Shown here: positions 17,256-26,205 of the stretch, one piece after another
How the letters are laid out: each line of letters opens with the position of its first letter
Numbering within the stretch: the first letter of the stretch is position 1
Assembly (NCBI RefSeq): GCF_001267925.1
Contig: NZ_CP011409.1
Coordinates: 3,720,001-3,784,000, forward strand
Length of the DNA stretch: 64,000 nt
Reading direction: 5' to 3'
DNA from: Herbaspirillum hiltneri N3
GTDB taxonomy: Bacteria > Pseudomonadota > Gammaproteobacteria > Burkholderiales > Burkholderiaceae_D
The notes under the pieces: generated by a model
What the model saw: the letters and a program-made list of their open reading frames with translations, nothing else
What the model was told of the DNA's origin: nothing
The model's database searches: none
Made by a program: the position numbers and the translations under genes

Positions 17256-17720
17256 TTAACGATAGTCGAAAGAAATCAGCACGCTGCTGTGCATGCTCGC
17301 CGCATCGACGTTGGCCGCCTTGCGCAAGGTTGCCGTCAGCGGCACCGATACTTCCTGTTTCCCTTTGAAGCTGTAGTTGATCGCGTCGCCCGGACCGATC
17401 GTCGCCGCGCCATGACTGATGGCAACTTCCGCGCCGGCAACGCCGCCGTCGAAAGTCCTGCGGCCGGTCGCCGTACCCATGTCCTGCATGGAAATCCGCA
17501 CGGACTGGCTGGCGTTGCAATACACGCTCAACGGAATCTGGCTGCCGGTGCGCGAGGCAGCCAGCGTCTTCATGTCAATCGCCTGGTTTTGCACGGTGCA
17601 TGCCGATTCGACGACAGCGCCGGAAAAGCGTATGGTTCCTCCAACAGCGAAAGCCAGCGAAGAGCATGTGCTGATGATGCCGAAAACGGCAAGGCGTTGA
17701 AAACGGATGGTGGTGGACAT
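17256..17720 (-). CDS. fimbrial (type 1 pilin-like) subunit, separate from the main fimbrial operon
   Basis: The 154-residue protein starts at ATG 17718-17720, preceded by GAGGAG. The N-terminal 25 residues form a signal peptide (FQRLAVFGIISTCSSLAFA). The mature part is a typical chaperone-usher pilin: the N-terminal strand GGTIRFSGAVVESACTV with the first cysteine, a second cysteine in VYCNAS, and the C-terminal beta zipper ending in SVLISFDYR with a penultimate aromatic. It faces the response-regulator gene across a 358-base AT-rich region that holds a perfect 8-bp palindrome. It may be an alternative or minor subunit for the usher encoded at 22753. Confidence 0.85.
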   Translation of the reverse strand: MSTTIRFQRLAVFGIISTCSSLAFAVGGTIRFSGAVVESACTVQNQAIDMKTLAASRTGSQIPLSVYCNASQSVRISMQDMGTATGRRTFDGGVAGAEVAISHGAATIGPGDAINYSFKGKQEVSVPLTATLRKAANVDAASMHSSVLISFDYR

Positions 17721-18078
17721 ATCTTGATACTCCTCGAAAAATGGCTGCTGAAACGGGCTAGGCAATTCGATGTGATATCGAATTTTTTCGAGAATTTGAG
17801 AGGGTGCTACTTATATTTAATTGAAATTTTTCTAGATTATATGTCGCGATAGTTTTGTTTGCTGTTGCTTTTTCGCAATTTTAAAAAATCGAAAAAAAAT
17901 ATTTTTCGCCGCGCTCCATAGGAGGAAAAACAGTTTGCGCAGATTGGCGAAAAACAGCAGGGAACCAAGCGAGATGGCAGCCACTCCAGAGCATATATTT
18001 TTTGAGGGGCATATCGCACATGCACGAAGTGCGTATGGTTGAAGCTGCTAAGCGTGCAAATTAATGATAGGAGAATGT
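17721..18078. promoter_or_regulatory. AT-rich divergent control region of the pilin and response-regulator genes
   Basis: About 360 bases, much richer in A and T than the flanks. The clearest element is the perfect inverted repeat AATTCGAT-GTGAT-ATCGAATT at 17764-17784, 44 bases upstream of the pilin start and well placed for an operator. The rest contains A and T tracts that could bind nucleoid proteins. No gene was seen. Confidence 0.5.
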
Positions 18079-18747
18079 ATGAGTTTAATTTTGAATAAGG
18101 TCCTGCAAATCGCGATTGCGGACGATCATCCGGTAGTGCTCAATGCACTCAAACACGAACTGGGCCGCCTGCCTGAATTCCGCATCGTGCTGATGGCGCA
18201 GACCGGCGACGAACTGCTGGAGTCCCTGCAGCGCACGCCGTGCGAAGTCGTCATCACCGACTTCGCCATGCCCACCGAAGAGAAGGACGAGGCCGATGGC
18301 TTCATCCTCATCAAGCGCATCCGCACGGAGTTTCCGTCGACCAAGCTGATCGTCTACACGGCCATGAACAACAGCGCCGTGGTCAAGCGCCTGTATCGCA
18401 TGGGTGTCTTCTCGGTCATCAGCAAGAAGGAAAAAGCCGAGGAACTGGTCAGCGCCTGCCTGGCCACGCAATCGAACAAACAGGTCTATTTCCCGGTCTC
18501 CTTGCGCGGCGAACTGGAAATGAGCTGGGCCCAGGGCGACGCCTTCGCGCAAAACAAGGAGCTCACCATGAGCGAACTGGAAGTGGTCCGGCTGTTCGTC
18601 GGCGGCTGTTCGCTGGGTGACATCTGCGATCGCCTGTCGCGCACGCCAAGCACCGTCAGCACGCACAAGAACAACGCCATGCGCAAGCTGGGCCTGACTA
18701 CCGACGCAGACCTGATCAAGTACGCCTACGCAACCGGCATGATCTGA
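18079..18747 (+). CDS. LuxR/FixJ-family response regulator next to fimbrial genes
   Basis: The 222-residue protein starts at ATG 18079, with TAGGAG 6 bases upstream. The receiver domain (residues 8-125) has the acidic pocket IADDHPV, phosphoacceptor aspartate in VVITDFAMP, and the switch residue region IVYTAMN followed by lysine in VISKKEKAE. The C-terminal LuxR-type helix-turn-helix (residues 158-220) contains LTMSELEVVRLF and LSRTPSTVSTHKNNAMRKLGL. Architecture matches FimZ, RcsB and BvgA-type regulators that control surface structures. No cognate kinase lies beside it. Control of the adjacent pilin and fimbrial genes is inferred from position. Confidence 0.88.
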   Translation: MSLILNKVLQIAIADDHPVVLNALKHELGRLPEFRIVLMAQTGDELLESLQRTPCEVVITDFAMPTEEKDEADGFILIKRIRTEFPSTKLIVYTAMNNSAVVKRLYRMGVFSVISKKEKAEELVSACLATQSNKQVYFPVSLRGELEMSWAQGDAFAQNKELTMSELEVVRLFVGGCSLGDICDRLSRTPSTVSTHKNNAMRKLGLTTDADLIKYAYATGMI

Positions 18748-19372
18748 TTTCTATTGTCCGATGGACAGTTGATAAACAATTGGGGGTTGGCAGCAGTAGT
18801 CACACAGGCGGCAACAAAACAGATTGAAGCTGCCATTGATGCGCGACCGATTCTTCCGGCTCGAAAGCAGCAAACAATCGTCTTCGACTGAGCGCAGCAG
18901 ATGGGGCGCGCTCTTTCTTTCTCCTTCCTGTTTTTCTTTTCCGTTTCTCTTCCGCATCTGTGACGCGGGATGTACGCGTGTCCGGGCGTTGCTTCGTGCT
19001 TTGTTCTTCGCACTGCGTACAAACGCGCGGCGATTTGCATGTCCGGTCCAGCCGATTATTTTTCGGTTTTTCGGGGCAACTGCATTGAATTTCCGCACGC
19101 AACCGAAGCACGGCGGCAGGAGACGAATCGCCGATAGCGGCCTCGAATTTTCGATTCTTGATACCGGCTTTGGCGGCGTTATCGGCGCGTAGTAGATCCA
19201 AGCTCATGCGGCGAAATATTCTTCAGCGCCACGTCATTTGAGATTTTTCTCATATCCCGGCGCATTGACGCTCTTTATGATGGCGCCATCGGTTCTCGGA
19301 GCCACATTCTCTCCCGCCTGGATGCGCGGGCCTTGGGTTGCCATCGTTTAATGGATTTGTGAAGGAAGTGCT
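18748..19372. other. intergenic region before the fimbrial adhesin gene
   Basis: About 620 bases. Frames on both strands are open for 100 or more codons but are full of rare and low-complexity residues, without start signals or domains. The last 170 bases become AT-richer and probably contain the adhesin promoter; GAAGGAAGT just before 19373 is its ribosome-binding site. Confidence 0.45.
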
Positions 19373-20392
19373 ATGTCTGGTCGTTGCGGGTTGTTTGTCA
19401 GGGGGTGGGTTTGTTTTGCCTTGTTATTGCTGTGGGGGGCAAATGAAGCGAGGGCGGAGTGTCGTTTTTCGCCATCAACAGTTTGGGTTTTCACACCAAC
19501 GCAGCTGGTTAGCGGTCGTGCGGGAAACGTTGGAGATATTGTTTATCAGGAGGAGTGGAGGAGGACGCTTACGATAGCTTGCGCTCCAGTTCCTCGCGAC
19601 GCATATAGAAGTGTCAACGTGATCGAAACGAAACGTGTGACATCTGGGCTTATGGACACCACCGTACAGAATCCGGACAGCTATCTTACAGTATATCAGG
19701 CAGATATCGATATTTCAGGTGCAGTTACTACACGCACTCCGGATAACGGTGGGTGGGATAAGCACAAGTTCCCGGACGGTACTTTCACGCAGGAGGTGAC
19801 GGCCACTGTACGTCTGAAATATAAACGAGTACATGTAGAAGCCTTTAGCCGTGCTACTGCTTCTAAGCCCGCTGTAGGACAGTATGCGCCTGGAACTGGT
19901 TGGGCTGCAATCAGAGCGCCGGGGGGGGGCGTTATTGCGATTAACTCCAGTTCTGGGCCGAGAGTCTTAAACGGCACCTGCTCCATCGGCAACATCACAG
20001 AAACCCTGTCTCCAGTGCCGCTGGGGAAGTTTACCCGTATCGGCCATGTCGAGAGCGCAAAGGATTTCAATATCCCGCTGAACTGTTCCAGCATGACGCC
20101 GGACGTGCGCGTGGGGTTGACATTCGATACCGCCGCTCAGGATTCCTCTGGTGCTCCGGGCGTCATCAAGACCGATCAGGGGTCGGGCAACGCGAGTGGT
20201 ATCGGCCTGCAAATCATCAACCGGACCACCAGTGCGCCGATTGCCTTCGGGAGCTTCGAGCCGGGCACGCCCAATAGCGCAGCCAGCGGCGTATTCAATA
20301 ATCCCTACACGGTACGGTACTACCAGACCAAAGCTGCCGTCAGCCCGGGCAGGGTCGCCGGCCGCGTGGTGGCGACGGTGTCGTACCAATAA
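19373..20392 (+). CDS. fimbrial tip adhesin-like protein with G9 tract
   Basis: The 339-residue protein has a signal peptide (residues 1-28, ending EARA). The N-terminal domain of about 170 residues is unlike known lectin domains that I can name. A C-terminal pilin domain follows (about residues 200-339: GTCSIGNITETLSPVPLG, second cysteine in IPLNCSSM), closing with VVATVSYQ, the beta-strand for chaperone pairing. Two-domain architecture means a tip adhesin. A run of nine G at 19921-19929 encodes Pro-Gly-Gly-Gly in the linker between the domains. Gain or loss of one base would frameshift the pilin domain away, so phase variation is possible. The N-terminal half has lower GC and rarer codons than the pilin half. 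Confidence 0.82.
   Translation: MSGRCGLFVRGWVCFALLLLWGANEARAECRFSPSTVWVFTPTQLVSGRAGNVGDIVYQEEWRRTLTIACAPVPRDAYRSVNVIETKRVTSGLMDTTVQNPDSYLTVYQADIDISGAVTTRTPDNGGWDKHKFPDGTFTQEVTATVRLKYKRVHVEAFSRATASKPAVGQYAPGTGWAAIRAPGGGVIAINSSSGPRVLNGTCSIGNITETLSPVPLGKFTRIGHVESAKDFNIPLNCSSMTPDVRVGLTFDTAAQDSSGAPGVIKTDQGSGNASGIGLQIINRTTSAPIAFGSFEPGTPNSAASGVFNNPYTVRYYQTKAAVSPGRVAGRVVATVSYQ
19921..19929 (+). repeat. homopolymeric G9 tract inside the adhesin gene
   Basis: Nine consecutive G residues at codons 183-186, lying between the adhesin and pilin domains. Such tracts are prone to slipped-strand mispairing in phase-variable surface genes of other bacteria. Confidence 0.8.
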
Positions 20393-21217
20393 ATCGATGT
20401 GAGCACGAATCGACAGAGCGACGGACAGACACACAAACGGTCTGTTCGTCGTCGTCGCGATCAATACGCCTCAGCGCCATCATCCCCTCATCCTCGCAAC
20501 AAGCGTAATGCCCAGGATGCCGGGGTAAGCGCCACCACCTCACCGCATGCTCGCCTGAGACCACCATCTTGGTTCTGTTCCAGCAAGTTCCTTTCTTAGC
20601 CTTCACCTTCACCATCCTGGCCGCTGCCGCCGCGCTCCTTGAGCCGGGAGGTGGATTCCTGCTCGTTCTGCGATTTGTTCTGCGCCTGGCGCTCGTCGAA
20701 GTCGATGTCGTCGTGCTGCGGAAGGACGCGGCACGACGCGGCATCTCCAGTCGTGCTTCTCTTGTCTGCACAGCGCTAACGCTGCCCGACTGTCGGCGCC
20801 GTGCAGGAGGGCGCATGACACGACGACCGGCATTTCCGTTAAGTCGTGTTGGACGGGACGTAGAGTCAGCCGCCTTTCTTCCACGTTGACGACGACTTCT
20901 CTTCCATTGCTTTTGCACCTCTTCCGGTCTTCCAAATTCCTTTTGGGAAATTTGACGCCGTTGCCTTGTGTCGGTTTTTTTCACCAAAAATAGTTTGAGA
21001 GTTTTCTTATATTTTTGCCGTCGGAGAATCCCTATGATGCGTCCTGTGATGAATGTGTCAGAACCAAAAAGCGACACGCTCAACGCAATGATGGCTACGC
21101 AAGGCAACACTATCCGGCGGTATCGGATGAAGGTGCGGCATGGGTAGCGAGGTTTTTTGCAGGTTCAGGCGTCTGCATGAATTGCGAAAATTTTTAAATT
21201 CAATTTGGAGTATCACC
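20393..21217. other. 825-base gap between adhesin and pilin genes
   Basis: No convincing gene. The minus strand reads as scattered protein-like pieces interrupted by stops (for example a charged Gln/Glu/Arg-rich stretch around 20610-20700), which may be a decayed gene, but no family could be named. The last 200 bases are AT-rich and probably carry the promoter of the major pilin; TTGGAG at 21205-21210 is its ribosome-binding site. Confidence 0.4.
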
Positions 21218-21781
21218 ATGAAAAAAATCATTCTGTCTTCTTTGCTGGCTGTCGCAGCAGCGCCTATCGCTTCCCAGGCGGCTAACGGTACCATCACCTT
21301 CGTCGGTTCCGTCACCCCTCAGACTTGCACCATCAACGGCGGCAGCCCGGACTTCACGGTCAATATGCCGAAGGTGCCGACCTCGGCACTTTCGGCTGCG
21401 GGCCAAGTCGCTGGTCAACAGCTCGACTCGATCAAGATCATTCTGACCAATTGCTCCCAAAACGGCGCTGCTCCTGCTGCAAACGGTGCTGTACGTGCAT
21501 TTTTCGAAGGCGGTTCGACAGTTGATATCACTACCCATCGTCTGAAAAATGCGACTGGTACAGCCACCAACGTTCAAGTCGGCCTGGTCAATTCGGATGG
21601 TACGGATATCGCTGTTGGCTCAGCGGCCGGCGCGCAAAACACTGCGTACGTGCCACTCGTCGGCGCTGCCGGTGTGGCCGGTGCGACGCTTGTGTACGGT
21701 TCCAAGTATGTGGCGACCGGTGGTGCAGCAACAGCCGGTACGGTCTTGACCACTGTTCAGTACAGCCTCGACTTCCAATAA
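21218..21781 (+). CDS. major fimbrial subunit (type 1 pilin family)
   Basis: The 187-residue pilin starts at ATG 21218 after TTGGAG. The signal peptide is MKKIILSSLLAVAAAPIASQA. The mature protein begins ANGTITFVGSVTPQTCTIN, with the donor strand and first cysteine; a second cysteine lies in ILTNCSQNG. The middle is Gly/Ala/Thr-rich, and the C-terminus TVQYSLDFQ supplies the penultimate-aromatic chaperone motif. A strong terminator directly follows, so this gene can be made in excess over the chaperone and usher, as expected of the shaft subunit. Confidence 0.9.
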   Translation: MKKIILSSLLAVAAAPIASQAANGTITFVGSVTPQTCTINGGSPDFTVNMPKVPTSALSAAGQVAGQQLDSIKIILTNCSQNGAAPAANGAVRAFFEGGSTVDITTHRLKNATGTATNVQVGLVNSDGTDIAVGSAAGAQNTAYVPLVGAAGVAGATLVYGSKYVATGGAATAGTVLTTVQYSLDFQ

Positions 21782-21792
21782 GTTGTTCGACG

Positions 21793-21825
21793 CAAAGAAA
21801 GCCGGTCCTGGACCGGCTTTCTTTG
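21793..21825 (+). terminator. terminator after the major pilin gene
   Basis: Perfect 15-bp inverted repeat CAAAGAAAGCCGGTC/GACCGGCTTTCTTTG with a 3-base loop. It sits inside the fimbrial gene run, between pilin and chaperone, and probably limits read-through to the assembly genes. Confidence 0.8.
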
Positions 21826-21908
21826 GCGCCATCTTTGCACCTGGACTCGGGTGTCGGGCATCAGCCTTGTTCACCCGGGTTCATTCACAGCAATAAAAAG
21901 GGATTCAT

Positions 21909-22667
21909 ATGAAACGCAACATAACAAGAACAGCCGTTGCCTTGCTACTGGTGGCCAGCGCCGCCTCCAGCTGGGCTAGCGTGGTCATTCACGGCACACG
22001 CGTAATTTTTCCATCCAGCGAAAAAGAAGTTTCCGTACGCCTTAGCAACGAGGGAGTCTCTCCCGGCCTGGTCCAGACGTGGATGGACGCCGGTGACATT
22101 AGCGCCAAGCCGGATGAAACCAAAGTGCCTTTCATCCTCACGCCGCCCCTGTTCCGCATCGAACCGGGCCAAGGGCAGACGCTGCGCATGATCCATACGC
22201 GGGAACCCCTGCCGCAAGACAAGGAATCGGTCTTCTATTTGAACCTGCTCGAAATACCGCCGCGTCCGGTTGACCTGGAAGCGGAAAACGCCAACCTCAT
22301 GCAAATGGCTTTCCGTACACGCATCAAGGTGTTCTACCGTCCCAAGGCGCTGGACAGCCAGGAAGCCTATTCCAAGGGGCCGACGCAGTTTGCATGGACT
22401 GTCGTGCGCGAAGGTTCCGGCTACGCGCTCGAGGTCAGGAACCCGACGCCGTATTACTTCAGTCTCATCAACGCCGGCCTGACTTCCGCAGTGGAAGGTG
22501 GAGCCGACATCATGAATAGTGAGGGCGGCATGGTGGCACCGGGTGGTACCCAGAAATATCCGCTCAAGGACTTGAAGAGCATGCCTGCCCCTGGGCAAAA
22601 AGTGAAATTCGAATTCCTGAACGATTACGGCGGCGCCATCCTCGGTGAAGGCGTGTTATCGAAGTGA
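21909..22667 (+). CDS. periplasmic fimbrial chaperone (PapD/FimC family)
   Basis: The 252-residue protein has a signal peptide (residues 1-24, ending SWA). Two Ig-like domains follow: the first with VIHGTRVIFPSSEKEVSVRLSNEG and the conserved FILTPPLFRIEPGQGQTLRMI, the second with NPTPYYFSLINAGL. These are the hallmark segments of chaperones that donate a strand to unfolded pilins in the periplasm. An invariant Arg in the first strand and Lys near YFRPKA-type segment (VFYRPKAL) would anchor the pilin C-terminus. It precedes the usher by 85 bases. Confidence 0.93.
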   Translation: MKRNITRTAVALLLVASAASSWASVVIHGTRVIFPSSEKEVSVRLSNEGVSPGLVQTWMDAGDISAKPDETKVPFILTPPLFRIEPGQGQTLRMIHTREPLPQDKESVFYLNLLEIPPRPVDLEAENANLMQMAFRTRIKVFYRPKALDSQEAYSKGPTQFAWTVVREGSGYALEVRNPTPYYFSLINAGLTSAVEGGADIMNSEGGMVAPGGTQKYPLKDLKSMPAPGQKVKFEFLNDYGGAILGEGVLSK

Positions 22668-22752
22668 TCGCTCCGGCGGTCAATATCTTGTCATGTCATT
22701 TTCACCGTTATTGAAACGCTATAGGCGCTTGCAAGAGAGCAAAGCAGAAATT

Positions 22753-25383
22753 ATGAAATCCATTCGACAGACGTTTAAGCGCAAGCCCTTGTGCAGCATG
22801 GTCCTGGTCATGCTTGCAGCGTTGCCCCCTTGCGCCGCCTATGCGCAAAAAAAACCGACTGTACTGGCGCAAGCGCAGTTCAATGACTCCTTCCTGCAGC
22901 GCAAGGAAGGCAAGTCGCTGGACTTGTCGCGTTTCAAGAACGGCAATCCGGTCCAGGCGGGCACCTATCGCGCAGACATCTACGTGAATGAAACGTGGGC
23001 GGGGCGCTCGGATGTGGTTCTTCGCAGTATCGACGGCGATCCGACCAACGTGAGGTTTTGTCCTGATCGCGCTTTCCTTGACATGGCCGGCATCGACTTT
23101 GCAAAACTCTCACCCGAGACGTTTGCCACCATCAAGCAGGCGACGCCGGAAAGCTGCCTCAACATCGAGGAGCTGGTTCCCAGAGCGACCGCACTGTTCG
23201 ACAATTCCGAGCTGCGCCTGAATGTCAGCATTCCGCAGATCTCGCTGCGCAGGCAGGCGCGCGGCTACGTCAATCCGGACTCGTGGGACCGCGGCGTCAA
23301 TGCGGCGATCCTCGGCTACAACTTCAACACCTATCGCACCAGTACGCCTGGATCGCCGCCCAATTCCTCTTACTATCTGGGACTCAACGGCGGCGTCAAT
23401 CTGGGCGACTGGCGCCTGCGCAATTTCTCCACGGCGACGAAACAAAGCGGCGGCAAGATACGTTTCCAGAACACGGCGACCTATCTGCAGCGCGAGCTCG
23501 TCGATCTAAAAAGCCAGTTGACCCTCGGCGACACGTACACAACCGGGCAGTTTTTCGACAGCTTCTCGTTCCGCGGCGTACGCCTGGCCTCTGACGATCG
23601 CATGTTGCCGGATTCCCTCACCGGCTATGCGCCGGTGGTGCGCGGCGTCGCCAAGACCAACGCCAAGGTGACGGTTTCCCAAGGCGGCAACATCCTCTAT
23701 GAGACTACCGTTGCTCCCGGCCAGTTCGAGATCAACGATCTGTACTCCACCGGTTACGGGGGCGATCTGTCGGTCGTGATTACGGAGGCCGATGGCAGCC
23801 GCACCAGCTTCACGGTGCCGTATGCGTCGGTGGCGCAATTGCTGCGTCCGGGCGTCGGCCGCTACAGCGTCACCGCCGGCCGCACGCGAAATGGTGCAGC
23901 ATTGCAAGCCAATTTCGTCCAGGCCACGTATGAGCGCGGCATGACCAACAGCCTGACCCTGTTCGGCGGCGCGCAGGCGGCGAACGACTATCTGTCGGCA
24001 GTAGGCGGCGCAGCCTTCAATACCGAGGTCGGTGCGTTGTCGGCGAGCGTGACGCAGTCGCACGCCAAGGTGTCGGAACAGGACACGCGCTCCGGCCAGA
24101 GTTACCGGGCCGACTACAGCAAATTGTTGAAAGACACCGGCACCAATGTCTCGCTGGCGGCATATCGCTATTCCAGCAGCGGCTTCATGCGCCTGCAAGA
24201 CTTGTTGGCGGCGAAGGAGCGGATCGCCAAGGGCCCCCTGGGTAGCCAGATCGACCGTCAGCGCAGCCAGCTGCAACTGCTGATCAATCAGTCCCTGGGT
24301 GAAAAGAACGGTTCCTTTTATCTCAGCAGTTCCATGCAGAACTACTGGAACCGCGACGGATCGACGATGCAATACCAGGCCGGCTACAACAATAACTGGA
24401 AGTCGATCAGTTACAGCGTCTACGTACAGCGTCAGAAGGAGCTGACAACCGGCACCACCAGCACGCAATACTTCACCAGCGCCACCATGCCCCTCGGACG
24501 CGAAGCGCAATCACCGACGCTGTCGGCCAACGTCAGCAAGGACAGTCGCGGCGGAACCAGCCTGCAATCGACGCTCAACGGCGTGCTGGGAGAAGACAAT
24601 GCCTTCAGCTACGGCATGAGCGCAAGCAAGAACCCGGGTTCTTCGAACAGCTCCGTGAACGGCCAGTACCGGGCTGCATACGCCAACGTCGGCGGCAGCT
24701 ACGGTTACGGCAGCCGGGGAACGACGCAAATGTCGGCGCAGGCGTCCGGCGCCATCGTCGCGCATCCGGGTGGCGTCACCCTGGCCCAGTCCGTGGGTGA
24801 GACCATCGGCATCGTCGAGGCGCGCGACGCCGAAGGCGCCATGCTCAACACCGCCGGCGTACGAGTGGACGGTCGCGGCTACGCGGTCGTACCTTACCTG
24901 ACGCCATACCGCCTCAACGAGGTCGCCATCGATCCTAAAGGCAGCTCGACCGACGTCGAACTGGCGATGACCAGCCAGCGCGTGGCGCCGCGTTCCGGCG
25001 CCGTGGTGATGCTGAAATATCCGACCGTGAGCGGCCGTTCCATCCTGTTCCAGGTGACGCTGCCAAATGGTGACGCAGTGCCGTTCGGCGCGGAAGTGCT
25101 AGACGGCGAGGGCAATTCAATCGGCCTCGCAGGGCAGGGTGGTCGTGTGTTCGTGCGTGCATCGAACGAGGACGCCGGACGCCTGGTGGTGAAATGGGGA
25201 CAGGCTGCGACCGAGCAATGTTCGGTGCAGTACCAGCTGCCGCCGCGCCCGAAGGACGCCAAAGGCATCGTGTTCGACACCGCAGAAGCGCGCTGCGAGT
25301 TCACGCCACAAGTCGCCGGCAAGAAGCCGGATGTCAAGATCGTTGGAAAAGCGGCGGATCCCGGTCAAAGCGTAACGCGCTGA
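22753..25383 (+). CDS. outer-membrane fimbrial usher (PapC/FimD family)
   Basis: The 876-residue usher starts at ATG 22753, chosen because it begins a good signal peptide (KPLCSMVLVMLAALPPCAAYA); in-frame upstream ATGs at 22645 and 22693 have no ribosome-binding site. Domains in order: PapC_N (FNDSFLQRKEGKSLDLSRF), the 24-strand pore with plug (around LPDSLTGYAPVVRGVAKTNAKV and YDLYSTGYGGDLSV-like strands), and PapC_C (PFGAEVLDGEGNSIGLAGQGG) with the final cysteine pair. It secretes and orders the subunits delivered by the chaperone. A terminator follows at 25401. Confidence 0.93.
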   Translation: MKSIRQTFKRKPLCSMVLVMLAALPPCAAYAQKKPTVLAQAQFNDSFLQRKEGKSLDLSRFKNGNPVQAGTYRADIYVNETWAGRSDVVLRSIDGDPTNVRFCPDRAFLDMAGIDFAKLSPETFATIKQATPESCLNIEELVPRATALFDNSELRLNVSIPQISLRRQARGYVNPDSWDRGVNAAILGYNFNTYRTSTPGSPPNSSYYLGLNGGVNLGDWRLRNFSTATKQSGGKIRFQNTATYLQRELVDLKSQLTLGDTYTTGQFFDSFSFRGVRLASDDRMLPDSLTGYAPVVRGVAKTNAKVTVSQGGNILYETTVAPGQFEINDLYSTGYGGDLSVVITEADGSRTSFTVPYASVAQLLRPGVGRYSVTAGRTRNGAALQANFVQATYERGMTNSLTLFGGAQAANDYLSAVGGAAFNTEVGALSASVTQSHAKVSEQDTRSGQSYRADYSKLLKDTGTNVSLAAYRYSSSGFMRLQDLLAAKERIAKGPLGSQIDRQRSQLQLLINQSLGEKNGSFYLSSSMQNYWNRDGSTMQYQAGYNNNWKSISYSVYVQRQKELTTGTTSTQYFTSATMPLGREAQSPTLSANVSKDSRGGTSLQSTLNGVLGEDNAFSYGMSASKNPGSSNSSVNGQYRAAYANVGGSYGYGSRGTTQMSAQASGAIVAHPGGVTLAQSVGETIGIVEARDAEGAMLNTAGVRVDGRGYAVVPYLTPYRLNEVAIDPKGSSTDVELAMTSQRVAPRSGAVVMLKYPTVSGRSILFQVTLPNGDAVPFGAEVLDGEGNSIGLAGQGGRVFVRASNEDAGRLVVKWGQAATEQCSVQYQLPPRPKDAKGIVFDTAEARCEFTPQVAGKKPDVKIVGKAADPGQSVTR

Positions 25384-25400
25384 TCAATCGCACCGCCCAA

Positions 25401-25432
25401 AGAAAAAGCCATCCACAAGATGGCTTTTTTCT
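25401..25432 (+). terminator. terminator after the usher gene
   Basis: Stem AAAAAGCCATC/GATGGCTTTTT with loop CACAA, followed by a T-rich run. It closes the fimbrial gene run. Confidence 0.88.
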
Positions 25433-25528
25433 TTTGCTACAGCGCAATGTCCTCGCGGTAGTGCCTGTGAGGCAATCGTTTGTGATGCGGCTGCCGGTGA
25501 TACAGCTGCCGCTACGGCTTGCTCGCGT

Positions 25529-26158
25529 TCAGCGTCCGATAAACTGCGCTGTGCGTTTTTCCTTGAACGCCGCAATTCCTTCCCGCCTGTCCTCGCTGGC
25601 TGCCAGCAGGGAAAACGATTTCCTCTCCAGATTCAGTCCGGCTTCCAGGCCCAGCTCATACGACTTGAGCATGGCTTCCTTCGCCAGCCGCAACGCCAAC
25701 GGCGACTTGGCGGCGATGGTCTCGGCCAGCGCTAGCGTACGTGGCAGCGTGTTCTCGTCGTCGGCGACTTCGGCGATCAGGCCCGCCGCCAGTGCCGCGT
25801 CGGCCGACAGGAAACGGGTGCTGCCGTGGCCGCGCAGGTGCGGCACGATGACGCGATGGCCGACAGCGGCCAGCAGCGGTGCGACGTCGGCGAAACTGTG
25901 GATGTCATACGGCCAGCCGTGCAGCAGGATGACCGGCTTGCCGTTGGCCGGACCGAGTTCCGCGTAACCGATGTTGAGCACGCCGGCATCGATCTGCTTG
26001 ATCGAGGTGAAGCCGGCTGCCGTTGCCGGCGAGGCGCCGGCTGCGATGGTCTGTGTCTGTGCATGGGCGAGCGCGCTGAAACTCAGTTGAGCGGTGGCGA
26101 CGGTGGCTGCTGCGGCGCCGAAGAAACGGCGGCGGCGTTGATCGATCTGGTCGGACAT
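25529..26158 (-). pseudogene. in-frame chimera: Tat-exported alpha/beta hydrolase N-terminus fused to enoyl-CoA hydratase C-terminus
   Basis: The 209-residue frame starts after GGAGAAAAA with a twin-arginine signal (RRRRFFGAAAA). Residues 50-118 match the start of an alpha/beta hydrolase (IDAGVLNIGYAELGP, VILLHGWPYDIHSF, RVIVPHLRGHG) but stop before the nucleophile elbow. From about residue 119 the sequence is the C-terminal third of an enoyl-CoA hydratase/isomerase (ALAAGLIAEVADDENTLP, SPLALRLAKEAM, FKEKRTAQF), without its oxyanion-hole region. Neither half keeps its catalytic core. The join at about 25793-25810 is in frame, as expected from a deletion between two formerly separate genes. 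Stable expression is possible but activity is not expected. Confidence 0.8.
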
Positions 26159-26205
26159 TTTTTCTCCTTGGTATTGATGGCTGTGGATGCGGCGGTTGGA
26201 CTCAG

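Noticed and set aside
18800..19207. Possible minus-strand gene of about 135 codons downstream of the response regulator
   Set aside because: Lysine/arginine-rich low-complexity content, no ribosome-binding site and no recognisable domain.
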